This document shows, one piece after another, positions 8,132 to 15,904 of a stretch of 18,523 bases of DNA. How positions within the stretch are numbered: position 1 is the stretch's first letter; each line of letters starts with the position of its first letter. This DNA is from Methylomonas sp. (lineage in GTDB: Bacteria; Pseudomonadota; Gammaproteobacteria; Methylococcales; Methylomonadaceae), in the NCBI GenBank assembly GCA_026990815.1, contig JALXCS010000017.1:1-18523 (forward strand), in the 5' to 3' direction. A program made the position numbers and the translations under genes. The notes under the pieces are model-generated. The model saw nothing but the letters and a program-made list of their open reading frames with translations, was not told the DNA's origin and did not search any database.

Positions 8132-9133
8132 ATGACAAATATTCCTGATAATATGTTAGCTATTGAAATTGTCTCCAAAGGGAACAGCGGGAAATTTCAA
8201 CCAACGCAACGGAAGATACCTATTCCCAAAGCAACTGAAGTATTAGTTAAAGTTGCAGCTGCTGGAATCAACCGCCCTGATGTTATGCAACGGCAAGGGC
8301 TTTATCCACCACCTGAAGGAGCTTCGGATATTCCAGGGCTGGAAATATCTGGAACAATTATCAAATTGGGAAACCAGGTAAAAACATTACGGGTTGGTGA
8401 TAAAATTTGCGCATTGGTTACTGGAGGCGGATATGCAGAATATTGTCTGGCTGATGAACGCTTGTGTCTTGCCATTCCCAAAGGTTTTTCTCTTATACAG
8501 GCCGCAGCAATTCCTGAAACTTTTTTCACTGTCTGGAGTAATCTTTTTAATCGGGCCGGAATAATAGCTGATGAAACTCTTCTGGTTCATGGCGGCACCA
8601 GCGGAATCGGAACAACGGCAATTCAGCTGGCAAAAAATTTTGGCATCAGAATTATTATCACTGCTGGCACAGATGAAAAATGTCATTTTTGCCTGAAACT
8701 TGGCGCTGATGCAGCAATAAATTATCACACAGAGGATTTTGTAAAAGTAATCAAATCCATCACTGAAGAAAAAGGAGTTAACGTTGTTCTTGATATTATT
8801 GGCGGGGATTATTTTCCAAGAAATCTAAAATGTTTGTCAGAAGATGGAAAATTAGTGCAGATCGCCATTCAAAAGGGGCCAAAGTCTGAAATCAACTTGC
8901 TTCCCATAATGTTAAAGCGACTGACTGTTACCGGTTCAACTTTAAGATCAAGAGACCTTGGTTTTAAAGAAAATATTGCAGATCAGTTGCTAAAAAATGT
9001 TTGGCCACTGTTTGAATCAGGTAAAATTGCACCTGTCATTTATAAAACTTTCCCGCTCACCAAGGCAAGCAAGGCCCATGAGTTAATGGAAAGCAGCCAA
9101 CATATTGGTAAAATTGTTCTCACCATCAATTAA
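8132..9133 (+). CDS. NAD(P)H:quinone oxidoreductase, PIG3/zeta-crystallin type
   Basis: A 333-aa member of the zinc-independent medium-chain dehydrogenase/reductase family. The N-terminal GroES-like domain carries AGINRPDVMQRQG (44-56) and YPPPEGASDIPGLE (58-71), diagnostic of the PIG3-like quinone oxidoreductases. The nucleotide-binding Rossmann domain has HGGTSGIGTTAIQLA (153-167). The Cys cluster that binds structural zinc in alcohol dehydrogenases is absent. Expected activity is NADPH-dependent reduction of quinones or related carbonyls in the cytoplasm; the natural substrate is unknown. The start is uncertain. ATG 8132 lies 18 bases after an AAGGGGG stretch, too far for normal spacing, and ATG 8153 (M8) would give a start more like homologues. 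It sits between yjgR and ybjQ with gaps of 23 and 25 bases. Confidence 0.88.
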   Translation: MTNIPDNMLAIEIVSKGNSGKFQPTQRKIPIPKATEVLVKVAAAGINRPDVMQRQGLYPPPEGASDIPGLEISGTIIKLGNQVKTLRVGDKICALVTGGGYAEYCLADERLCLAIPKGFSLIQAAAIPETFFTVWSNLFNRAGIIADETLLVHGGTSGIGTTAIQLAKNFGIRIIITAGTDEKCHFCLKLGADAAINYHTEDFVKVIKSITEEKGVNVVLDIIGGDYFPRNLKCLSEDGKLVQIAIQKGPKSEINLLPIMLKRLTVTGSTLRSRDLGFKENIADQLLKNVWPLFESGKIAPVIYKTFPLTKASKAHELMESSQHIGKIVLTIN

Positions 9134-9158
9134 CACATAAATTTTATACGAGGAAATT

Positions 9159-9473
9159 ATGCTATTTAGCACTACACCTGACTTAGCCGGAAAAGAAATT
9201 TCTGAATGCCTGGGAGTCGTCACTGGCAATGTTGTCCAATCCAAAAATGTCGGCAGAGACATAATGGCCGGATTGAAAGGTTTAATTGGCGGAGAAATCA
9301 AAGGATATACTGAAATGCTCACTGAAGCACGCGACAAAGCCATCATCCGTATGGTTGAACAGGCGGAAGAAAAAGGCGCTGATGCCATTGTAAATATCCG
9401 TTTTACCACCAGTGCCATCATGGCTAATGCTTCTGAAATTTTAGCTTACGGAACTGCAGTCAAAATAAAATAG
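9159..9473 (+). CDS. ybjQ: YbjQ family (UPF0145) protein
   Basis: A 104-aa protein matching the YbjQ/UPF0145 family (E. coli YbjQ, 107 aa) along its whole length. It starts LFSTTPDLAGKEI (2-14), has the conserved LGVVTGN (18-24), the GADAIVNIRF segment (73-82) and ends GTAVKIK. It is small, soluble and rich in beta strands; relatives form oligomers annotated as 'putative heavy-metal-binding', with no proven function. A clear AGGA Shine-Dalgarno sits 5 bases before the ATG. Its TAG shares one base with the GTG of the next gene, so the two are probably translated together. Confidence 0.92.
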   Translation: MLFSTTPDLAGKEISECLGVVTGNVVQSKNVGRDIMAGLKGLIGGEIKGYTEMLTEARDKAIIRMVEQAEEKGADAIVNIRFTTSAIMANASEILAYGTAVKIK

Positions 9474-9856
9474 TGGCGGTATTACTTTTTCACTTACGTG
9501 GTGTTCCTGAAGATGAGGTCCAAGAAGTCAAAGAACTTTTGGAACAAAATAATATACGCTTTTACGAAACATTTCCTGGCAATTGGGGGATTTCAACCCC
9601 CGCACTTTGGCTGAATGATGAATCACAAATAACAAAGGCTAAAAAGTTACTTTACGATTATCAGCAACAGCGGCAAACAGAATCCAAAGCCGAATTTCAG
9701 AAACTGTTAGCGGAAGGAAAAAACAAAACAATCCTGGATAGCTTCAAAGAACATCCCTTCCGCTTCATTCTATATTTCACCTTAATCTTCTTTGTGCTTT
9801 ACGTATCTGTGCGATTAGTAATCGACTTGGGTGCTTTTCAAGCATCAAGAGCATAA
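9473..9856 (+). CDS. DUF6164-like small inner-membrane protein
   Basis: A 127-aa protein of unknown function. It begins MAVLLFHLRGVPEDE and carries FYETFPGNWGIS (30-41) and PALWLND (43-49), which match the proteobacterial family I recall as DUF6164. An N-terminal soluble alpha/beta domain (1-60) and a polar helix (60-95) precede one membrane segment (about 97-117) near the C-terminus, so the protein would be anchored with the soluble part in the cytoplasm. The start is GTG, reached by the overlapping TAGTG junction with ybjQ. No separate Shine-Dalgarno is needed if translation is coupled. Confidence 0.82.
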   Translation: MAVLLFHLRGVPEDEVQEVKELLEQNNIRFYETFPGNWGISTPALWLNDESQITKAKKLLYDYQQQRQTESKAEFQKLLAEGKNKTILDSFKEHPFRFILYFTLIFFVLYVSVRLVIDLGAFQASRA

Positions 9857-9890
9857 ACGCAACCTGAATACACGAAGTAAATATCTAAAC

Positions 9891-9906
9891 TGTGATGCAA
9901 ATCACA
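9891..9906. promoter_or_regulatory. Perfect CRP-type palindrome upstream of VPLPA-CTERM gene
   Basis: TGTGATGCAAATCACA is an exact match to TGTGA-N6-TCACA, the core consensus of CRP and Vfr. Its centre is 115 bases before the ATG at 10014. In the FNR register it reads GTGAT-N4-ATCAC, so Fnr would meet one mismatch per half-site; CRP is the better fit. No strong -35/-10 pair follows. TAATAT (9959-9964) is the best -10 candidate, consistent with an activator-dependent promoter. It also lies only 35 bases after the preceding stop codon. Confidence 0.65.
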
Positions 9907-10013
9907 TAATTCGGTAACATTAGCAAAAATCAATGTCATTTAAGTTAAATTTAAGTTTTAATATTTAGGTGAAAAAAACTATTGTTCCATAACAAAAATG
10001 ACTAGGTAAAAAA

Positions 10014-10589
10014 ATGTATTACATGTATAAAATCATCAAACCCTTATTAACTTTTGCTTTGCTCTTGATGTCACTAAATTCTGTGCAAGCGTCAGTAACC
10101 CTTTCCATTGATGGCCCGGAATTAATCAACAATACCAATGGAAATACATTCGCTAATTCTGGCCTGGAATTTACTGCTCTGACCGATGTAACACTGGACA
10201 GCTTCACTTTTCAGAACCAGGGGAAAGTGGATACAATCAGGTTGATGAATAACGCTGGCGACATTTTATATTCGTATGAAAGTCCAAATGCTGAAAATAG
10301 TCATCAAGCAAATGTATCTTGGGATCTGGAAGAAAACCAAACTTATATTCTTTATTCTGAAGCTGCTGATAACGGCAGATGGACTTATTTTTCTTCTTTT
10401 CCTGCTCAAAACGATCATATCAAGATTAACGGCAGCCACTTAGTAAATGGGTTGTCAACTATATTTTGGTTTAGTTTTAATAACTTAAAAACGACCAATG
10501 CTAATCAAGCGCCAGTTCCTTTACCGGCAGCTATCTGGCTTTTCGGTAGTAGCATATTCTTATTAGGGACGAGAAAGAAATTAATTTAA
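10014..10589 (+). CDS. VPLPA-CTERM sorting domain exported protein
   Basis: A 191-aa predicted secreted protein. A signal peptide covers 1-26, with a hydrophobic core and a VQA cleavage site. The mature part (27-160) is polar, rich in Asn, Ser and Thr, and looks like a single beta-sandwich domain with no enzymatic motif recognised. The C-terminus (168-191) begins VPLPAAIWLFGSS and ends with basic residues: the VPLPA variant of the PEP-CTERM sorting signal, consisting of motif, hydrophobic helix and positive tail. By family knowledge such proteins are processed by an exosortase/archaeosortase-type enzyme and end up at the surface or in an extracellular matrix. No exosortase gene is in the window. 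The first ATG is chosen because AGGT lies 7 bases upstream. A CRP-type palindrome lies in the upstream region, and an IS element begins just after the stop. Confidence 0.85.
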   Translation: MYYMYKIIKPLLTFALLLMSLNSVQASVTLSIDGPELINNTNGNTFANSGLEFTALTDVTLDSFTFQNQGKVDTIRLMNNAGDILYSYESPNAENSHQANVSWDLEENQTYILYSEAADNGRWTYFSSFPAQNDHIKINGSHLVNGLSTIFWFSFNNLKTTNANQAPVPLPAAIWLFGSSIFLLGTRKKLI

Positions 10590-10590
10590 A

Positions 10591-11150
10591 GTCTCCCCGA
10601 TAGGGGGATCCGTAAATCCCCCGCCTTTAGGCGGCTGGGATGGTAAACTTAATGGATGCAAAACTATAGAAGTGGTAGCCATACGATTTGGGATTGTAAG
10701 TATCGCATTGTTTGGGTGACGAAATATCGTTATCCAATACTGAGTGGAGATGTAGGGCTAAGGTGTCGAGAGCTTCTACGAGAGATAGTAAGAAGTAAAG
10801 CAATGATAATCTATGCGGGTTCGATCAACCGAGATCATGTGCGCATACTTATCGGCATACTGCCGAATATATCAGTTTCCAAGGTAGTTCAGTTTCTGAA
10901 AGGTAAAAGTTCACATAAATTGTTATCAGAGTTTTCGGTTCTTAGGAAAAGATATTGGGGTCAGCATCTTTGGGCGAGAGGTTACTGGGTAGCTTCAAGT
11001 GGAAATGTGACAGACGAAGTCTGGAAAGAATATATAAAGAATCAGAAGCCAAATGAACCTGATGATGATTTTAGCGTACTGTAGATCGCCTTTAGGCGAA
11101 ATGACCGGCTTTCAGCCGTAACCCGAAGCCACCGGCTTTTAGCCGGTGGT
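10591..11150 (+). mobile_element. IS200/IS605-type insertion element
   Basis: A single-gene element of about 560 bp flanked by subterminal hairpins instead of inverted terminal repeats, as expected for IS200/IS605 elements. On the left are CCCC-gata-GGGG (10595-10606) and CCGCC-ttta-GGCGG (10621-10634), the latter with outer TCCC/GGGA pairing. On the right are TCGCC-ttta-GGCGA (11086-11099), CGGCT-ttc-AGCCG (11106-11118) and a 9-bp stem CCACCGGCT/AGCCGGTGG (11129-11149). The exact cleavage points are not determined. The left boundary is at or just after the stop codon of the VPLPA-CTERM gene. Confidence 0.65.
10656..11084 (+). CDS. tnpA: IS200/IS605-type Y1 transposase TnpA with altered HUH motif
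   Basis: A 142-aa protein of normal length for IS200 TnpA. It carries the family blocks IVWVTKYRYPIL (18-29), NISVSKVVQFLKGKSSHKL (near 71-89) and RYWGQHLWARGYWVASSGNV (near 98-117). The helix EEYI-like segment W-K-E-Y-I-K-N-Q holds the expected catalytic Tyr. The metal-binding HUH motif, normally DHVHLL, reads D-H-V-R-I-L (codons CAT GTG CGC): the second His is Arg, a single transition from CAC. The element is therefore probably unable to cleave DNA even though its frame is intact. No accessory tnpB is present. Family knowledge: TnpA moves single-stranded circles by peel-and-paste at lagging-strand sites, recognising subterminal hairpins like those seen here. A REP-associated transposase is a less likely alternative. 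Confidence 0.85.
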   Translation: MQNYRSGSHTIWDCKYRIVWVTKYRYPILSGDVGLRCRELLREIVRSKAMIIYAGSINRDHVRILIGILPNISVSKVVQFLKGKSSHKLLSEFSVLRKRYWGQHLWARGYWVASSGNVTDEVWKEYIKNQKPNEPDDDFSVL

Positions 11151-11158
11151 ATGTTCAC

Positions 11159-11268
11159 AACAACTGGCGCAGAATTTTTATTCGCATTCGAGGCACACAA
11201 ACAGGCGCATAGCAAGCTATGTAACTGTTAGTGTAACGTGGAAGTCGGATAAAAGGCAGTCAGTTGTT
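11159..11268. repeat. Possible MITE-like inverted-repeat unit
   Basis: The ends AACAACTG and CAGTTGTT are perfect 8-base inverted repeats. The imperfect match continues inwards to about 20 bases, enclosing a non-coding 110-base unit with a central palindrome. It has no convincing target-site duplication. It directly abuts the IS right end, so it could also be part of that element or a chance structure. Confidence 0.3.
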
Positions 11269-11347
11269 AGATTTAATTTTTTAAACGTTCCTTAGGTTTT
11301 AGAAGAAAAAAGTGAGATAGAGTTTTGCCCCTTTGAGCTGAGATAAC

Positions 11348-11377
11348 CAAGCCAGAAAAATCTTATATTTTGGCTTG
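11348..11377 (-). terminator. Stem-loop just past malQ
   Basis: CAAGCCA and TGGCTTG pair across 16 bases, with extra A/T pairing inside the loop, beginning about 18 bases after the malQ stop on the minus strand. Position suits the end of the glgC-GH57-malQ operon. There is no T-run after it on that strand, so intrinsic termination is uncertain. Confidence 0.3.
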
Positions 11378-11395
11378 CTTGGATTCTGGAATAAA

Positions 11396-12859
11396 TTATC
11401 GACGGCCATACAAATCAACCATATGCGCGAGTCTATTAGCTTTTTCTTCTGTGACTTGCTCCCAGTTAAAACGCCATAACCAATTTCCTTCAATTGTGCC
11501 TGGAGTGTTCATTCTGTCAGCGCTGCCCAAACCCAGTACATCCTGCATGGGTATGACTGCCAGATTGGCGATGGATTCAAACGCAGCGTGCACCAAAGCG
11601 TAAGGCATTTCCAATTGAGGAAACCCTAAATATTCATAAACATAATGCTTCCTGTCATCAGGAAGTGATTCAAACCAGCCTAATGTTGTGTCATTATCAT
11701 GGGTTCCGGTATAAACCACGCAATTTTCTGTATGATTATGTGGCAAATATGGGTTGTCGGTTCCACCATCAAAGGCAAATTGTAGGATTTTCATACCGGG
11801 CAATCCAAATTGATCCCTTAATGCCTCCACTTCCGGTGTAATAACCCCTAGATCCTCTGCTACTAAGGGAATGGAACCAAAGGCTTCCTTGAATGCGTTT
11901 AAAAGCGCTTCACCTGGTGCTTTTACCCAGGTGCCATTTATTGCTGTTTCTTCATCTGCTGGAATTTCCCAGGCTGCTTCCAATCCTCTGAAATGATCAA
12001 TTCTGACAATATCAAACAATTCCAACTGGGTCTGCATGCGTTCAATCCACCATTGGAAGCCAGCTTCTTCCAGAAAACCCCAGTTATAGTGAGGATTTCC
12101 CCATCGCTGACCGGTTTCAGAAAAATAATCAGGCGGCACACCGGCAACTACTGTCATTTTTTTCTCTGCATTTAGCTTGAAGTATTCAGGATGAGCCCAA
12201 ACCTCAGCGCTGTCATAAGCAACAAAAATGGGAATATCGCCAAATAATAAAATGCCTTTTTGCTTTGCATAGTTACGTAATTCTCGCCATTGGCAAAAAA
12301 ACACATATTGCTCGAATTTAATTTCTTCAATCTCAACAGAGAGTCTGAAGGAAGCTTCCAGTAATGGAGTTTTGTTCCTGTCCCTGAACTGCTCAGGCCA
12401 GTCAAACCAGCCTCTTTGATTAAATTGCTGTTTGAGGGCCATAAAAAGAGCGAAATCATCTAGCCATCCAGCTTTTTCATGACAGAATTTTTTGAAATGA
12501 CGCTTGTCGCTCTCATTTGAAAAAATCAGAAAATCCTGATGGGCATGTTTCAACAATTCTTTTCTGGTTATACCATCGATCTCTATATCCTCTGCCGTAT
12601 CCAAAACATTTAACCAACCTTTTTTCTGCAACCAGTCAAGATTTATTAATGCAGGATTCCCGGCATGAGCGGAAAGACATTGATAGGGAGAACCATCTTC
12701 ATGAGGTATTCCTAAAGGAAGCGTTTGCCAGACTGAGACGCCGGTATCATTTAAGAAATCAATAAACTGATAAGCGGTTTGCCCTAAATCTCCATTGCCG
12801 CTTGAACCAGGTAATGAAGTGATGTGTAATAAAATTCCAGCCCTACGTTTTTCAAGCAT
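11396..12859 (-). CDS. malQ: 4-alpha-glucanotransferase (amylomaltase), GH77
   Basis: From the ATG at 12859 the protein has 487 aa, typical of bacterial amylomaltase. The start is followed by RRAGILLHITSLPG (5-18), the conserved opening of GH77. Catalytic residues fall in RIDHFRG (nucleophile D288), AEDLGV (acid/base E335) and THDNDTT (third Asp D388), equivalent to D293, E340 and D395 of the Thermus aquaticus enzyme. FGDIPIFVAYDSAEVWA (206-222) is also a family hallmark. The enzyme transfers alpha-1,4-glucan segments between chains and releases glucose. The frame extends to a GTG at 12904, but that extension lies inside the GH57 gene and lacks homology, so ATG 12859 is preferred. It overlaps the upstream GH57 stop by 8 bases, and is the last gene of the glgC operon. 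Confidence 0.93.
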   Translation of the reverse strand: MLEKRRAGILLHITSLPGSSGNGDLGQTAYQFIDFLNDTGVSVWQTLPLGIPHEDGSPYQCLSAHAGNPALINLDWLQKKGWLNVLDTAEDIEIDGITRKELLKHAHQDFLIFSNESDKRHFKKFCHEKAGWLDDFALFMALKQQFNQRGWFDWPEQFRDRNKTPLLEASFRLSVEIEEIKFEQYVFFCQWRELRNYAKQKGILLFGDIPIFVAYDSAEVWAHPEYFKLNAEKKMTVVAGVPPDYFSETGQRWGNPHYNWGFLEEAGFQWWIERMQTQLELFDIVRIDHFRGLEAAWEIPADEETAINGTWVKAPGEALLNAFKEAFGSIPLVAEDLGVITPEVEALRDQFGLPGMKILQFAFDGGTDNPYLPHNHTENCVVYTGTHDNDTTLGWFESLPDDRKHYVYEYLGFPQLEMPYALVHAAFESIANLAVIPMQDVLGLGSADRMNTPGTIEGNWLWRFNWEQVTEEKANRLAHMVDLYGRR

Positions 12860-14546
12860 TCTCGATACTACCTGGCAGCATAGCCCCTCCTCTGGCAGGG
12901 TCACCTGAGCCTTGGGTGAATGTTAAAGATAAATATGCTGGCGGCTCCTCACCAAGCACATGGTAGAGATTTGATAAATTCAAACGAAATTGTTTCTCAA
13001 AATTGCTGACTGCTTCTCCTGGGTTATAATCTCCAAACCACCAGAACCAATCCGAACCTTCACACACCGCCAGTTGTTTTTCTGCCAACAATATCTGTTT
13101 TTTGTTCAATCGACCGGAAGCAACAACCTCGTCAAAGCATTTTTTGGCATCAATTAACATATCCCAGCCGCGATTTTTTTCAGGATCGCCAACCCATGTT
13201 GAAAAAGTACCATACACCCAGCTACCAGCAACTAAGTGTGGTATTGTTTTGGTATCAAAACCCGTTTCCAGACATTCCGAAAAAGTTCTTAACTCGAAAT
13301 CCGGATATTGAGTAAAGTTTTTATATAAAGCATCAAGAAAATGATAGCCATTATCCGGAAAATATTCCCAGGCATTTTCACCATCTAGAATAATTGAAAC
13401 AACACTAGCATTGGAATCGTGTTCAGCGATTTTGCGTAAATGTTCCGCCAAATCTGCAACCGCATGATCCGCATGCCATTTGGAATAATCGAAACCAATC
13501 AAATCAGAAAGCCCATCATCTCTGAAAAAGCCAGTTATCTGAGTTTCTTTCAACCGAAAAGGTTGATGGATAGTCTCATTTTCCATTTGCGAACGATGCA
13601 GACTATTGCGTAACACACTGCCGCCACTGGCAAACCAGTGAAAACCGGATTCTGATAATATCTTAACCGTTTGTTCACTAACGCTGCCTTCAGATGGCCA
13701 ACAGCCTTTTGGGGCAAAACCAAAAAATTGTTCGAAACTTTCGATCCCTTTTTGTATATGCCATCTTACGCGCTCCTCCCCGCCTGGATAGTTCCCCAGC
13801 TCAGGTAATGGTGCTTCAGGCATCGCCTCATGAGCACTATTCATGTCCAGCATCAACGGCATAATCGGATGTGCGTATGGGGTAAACGATAATTCTATTT
13901 GGCCATGATTTGCCAAAGTCCGATACCGGCATATTAGTTTGGTACAGATTTCACCAATAATTTCCAGTATTTCCAAACGCTCGTGTAAGGTAAAACGATT
14001 TCCTTTTTCAATTAGTCGCTTGATTCTGCTATCGGTTAATTTAATAGATTCCCCCATCCATGCCAGATGATACCAGCACAGAATATCTGCAATGAATTGG
14101 GAACTGATATATTGCATAGCTTCGTTATTCACCTGCAGCCAATTCGCCATATCTGCCAGTTTTTGGTAAGGCGGATAACGATCAATTAGACGTTCTCGAT
14201 TTGCACGCAAACTATTTTTAATGATTTCCAAGCGTTTTTCTGGTTCAGGTGGGAAAGCAGGAGCAACTAATGCAGCTAATAAAGGATCACTAATGGTAAC
14301 CCGGTCCTGCAGATAATGATTAATTTGATTGGCATAATCTTCGATTTGCTCCAGCAAAATCGGAGCAAAGTTAATCACTGCTTTTGCCTGGGGATGCGCT
14401 TCAAGGTGGGCTGCCATGTCTACATAATCCTTGATGACATGCAAATAAGTCCAGGGTAATTTAAATTCACCTGTGAGTAAATCCCGGTATTCGGGCTGAT
14501 GCATGTGCCAGCAAAAAACGACCTTCAGTTTTTTTCTATCGGACAT
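12852..14546 (-). CDS. GH57 family alpha-glucan-active glycoside hydrolase
   Basis: A 564-aa cytoplasmic protein (no signal peptide) with the GH57 signature regions: HMHQP (14-18), PYAHPIMPLM (223-232), GCWPSEG (281-287) with E286 as the likely nucleophile, DDGLSD (343-348) holding the candidate acid/base Asp, and LDGENAWEYFPD (387-398). The C-terminal part (about 495-540) carries SDWFWWFGDYN and a helical bundle segment. GH57 includes amylases, amylopullulanases, 4-alpha-glucanotransferases and branching enzymes; which one this is cannot be read from the motifs. Lying between glgC and malQ with overlaps of 11 and 8 bases, it probably hydrolyses or debranches glycogen-derived chains that MalQ then rearranges. 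No glgX or glgP debranching or phosphorylase gene is visible in the window, so it may fill part of that role. Confidence 0.88.
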   Translation of the reverse strand: MSDRKKLKVVFCWHMHQPEYRDLLTGEFKLPWTYLHVIKDYVDMAAHLEAHPQAKAVINFAPILLEQIEDYANQINHYLQDRVTISDPLLAALVAPAFPPEPEKRLEIIKNSLRANRERLIDRYPPYQKLADMANWLQVNNEAMQYISSQFIADILCWYHLAWMGESIKLTDSRIKRLIEKGNRFTLHERLEILEIIGEICTKLICRYRTLANHGQIELSFTPYAHPIMPLMLDMNSAHEAMPEAPLPELGNYPGGEERVRWHIQKGIESFEQFFGFAPKGCWPSEGSVSEQTVKILSESGFHWFASGGSVLRNSLHRSQMENETIHQPFRLKETQITGFFRDDGLSDLIGFDYSKWHADHAVADLAEHLRKIAEHDSNASVVSIILDGENAWEYFPDNGYHFLDALYKNFTQYPDFELRTFSECLETGFDTKTIPHLVAGSWVYGTFSTWVGDPEKNRGWDMLIDAKKCFDEVVASGRLNKKQILLAEKQLAVCEGSDWFWWFGDYNPGEAVSNFEKQFRLNLSNLYHVLGEEPPAYLSLTFTQGSGDPARGGAMLPGSIENA

Positions 14547-15810
14547 AATGACGCTTTTGGCCTAACATCTCGGGTGTGACCAATACTACACCGCCCGGAC
14601 TGACGTGAAAGCGTTTTGCGTCTTCTTCAAGGTCCGCGCCAATGACCATACCTTCAGGAATATTACAACCTTTCTCAATGATTGCTTTGCTGATTTTACA
14701 ATGCCGACCAATATTTGATTCTGGCAGAATTACTGAATGCTCAACGAGTGAGTATGAATTCACTCTTACTTTTGAAAACAATAAAGAATGCCTGACTGTC
14801 GCACCAGATACAATGCATCCACCTGAAACCATTGAATCAACCGCTTGGCCACGGCGATCATTATCGTCGAACACAAATTTAGCAGGAGGCGTTTGATCTT
14901 GGTAGGTCCAGATTGGCCAGGTATGATCATACAAATTCAAATCTGGATTTACGCCAATCAATTCCATATTGGCCTTCCAGTAGGCATCTATGGTACCGAC
15001 ATCACGCCAGTAACTTTGCTGGCCTTGTATATCCAGGAATGGGTAGGCATTGACACGGTAATTGTTAATAACCGAAGGAATAATATCATTTCCAAAATCA
15101 CGACTTGAATCCATGGTATCTGCATCCTTGATCAATTGCTCAAATAAAAAACCAGCATTAAAAATATAAATCCCCATGGAAGCCAAAGCAGTATCTTCTC
15201 TACCAGGCATCACCGGAGGATTTTCCGGTTTTTCCACAAAAGCTTTAACACGGCGGTCGTCATCGACATCCATTACTCCAAAAGCAGAAGCCTCCTCAAG
15301 AGAGACCTCCAGACAGCCGATGGTTAAGTCTGCTTCATTTTCAACATGGTCAAGCAGCATGGCACCATAATCCATTTTATAGATGTGATCACCCGCCAAC
15401 ACTAAAATAAATTCCGGATTACGAGTTCTGAGAATATCGATATTTTGAAAGACCGCATCTGCGGTGCCTTCGTACCAAGAAGTTTCAATACGTTGTTGTG
15501 CAGGCAATAAATCAACATATTCACCGAATTCACCCCTTAAAAACCCCCAACCGAGTTGAATATGACGAATTAAAGAGTCTGCTTTATATTGAGTCAGAAC
15601 TCCTATTTTACGGATTCCTGAGTTAATACAATTTGATAACGGAAAATCAATAATCCTGAATTTACCTCCAAAAGGGACAGCTGGTTTTGCACGCCAATCA
15701 GTCATATTATGTAATCGGGAACCACGGCCACCCGCTAAAATTAAAGCAATGGTATTGCGCGTTAGATGTGTTGGCAAATGATCCAGATTATGATGTTTTG
15801 ACCTTGGCAT
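14536..15810 (-). CDS. glgC: Glucose-1-phosphate adenylyltransferase (ADP-glucose pyrophosphorylase)
   Basis: A 424-aa enzyme of the usual bacterial GlgC length. It makes ADP-glucose from ATP and glucose 1-phosphate, the committed step of glycogen synthesis. Motifs include ALILAGGRGSRL (22-33), KPAVPFGGKFRIIDF (42-56), WYEGTADAVFQN (112-123), AGDHIYKMDY (139-148) with catalytic D141, and FVEKP (191-195) with the glucose-1-phosphate Lys K194, followed by a C-terminal left-handed beta-helix (about 300-424). The start ATG has a strong AGGGGGA Shine-Dalgarno 3-4 bases upstream. It is the first gene of a minus-strand operon: its stop overlaps the GH57 start by 11 bases. The promoter lies in the 94-base gap shared with glgB. 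Family knowledge: allosteric control by glycolytic intermediates is usual. Confidence 0.96.
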   Translation of the reverse strand: MPRSKHHNLDHLPTHLTRNTIALILAGGRGSRLHNMTDWRAKPAVPFGGKFRIIDFPLSNCINSGIRKIGVLTQYKADSLIRHIQLGWGFLRGEFGEYVDLLPAQQRIETSWYEGTADAVFQNIDILRTRNPEFILVLAGDHIYKMDYGAMLLDHVENEADLTIGCLEVSLEEASAFGVMDVDDDRRVKAFVEKPENPPVMPGREDTALASMGIYIFNAGFLFEQLIKDADTMDSSRDFGNDIIPSVINNYRVNAYPFLDIQGQQSYWRDVGTIDAYWKANMELIGVNPDLNLYDHTWPIWTYQDQTPPAKFVFDDNDRRGQAVDSMVSGGCIVSGATVRHSLLFSKVRVNSYSLVEHSVILPESNIGRHCKISKAIIEKGCNIPEGMVIGADLEEDAKRFHVSPGGVVLVTPEMLGQKRHYVR

Positions 15811-15849
15811 AAATCCCCCTGCTTGATAAAAACGATACTTCCTAAATTG

Positions 15850-15879
15850 ATTTTATTTGTTACTATGATAACCAGTCAA
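15850..15879 (-). promoter_or_regulatory. Sigma70-like promoter of the glgC-GH57-malQ operon
   Basis: On the minus strand TTGACT (15874-15879) and TAAAAT (15850-15855) are each one mismatch from consensus, with an 18-base spacer. The expected start is near 15843, giving a leader of about 30 bases with the AGGGGGA ribosome binding site before the glgC ATG. No equally good promoter was found for glgB in the same 94-base gap; TATGAT (15864-15869) is a -10 candidate without a -35. Confidence 0.55.
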
Positions 15880-15904
15880 CACTACTATACCGAGGCATTG
15901 CCAA

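Larger units (their letters stand above)
11085..11395. other. IS right end plus non-coding region before malQ
   Basis: After the right-end hairpins of the IS element (to 11150) about 245 bases have no supported gene. AACAACTG (11159-11166) and CAGTTGTT (11261-11268) form an imperfect inverted repeat enclosing about 94 bases, with further partial matching inwards (TTTTTAT versus ATAAAA). A perfect CATAGC-aa-GCTATG palindrome sits in the middle (11208-11221). The rest is AT-rich and contains a hairpin just past the malQ stop. Confidence 0.45.

Noticed and set aside
12860..12904. GTG-initiated 15-residue extension of MalQ
   Set aside because: It lies within the GH57 coding region and is not part of the GH77 fold; the ATG at 12859 gives the normal N-terminus.
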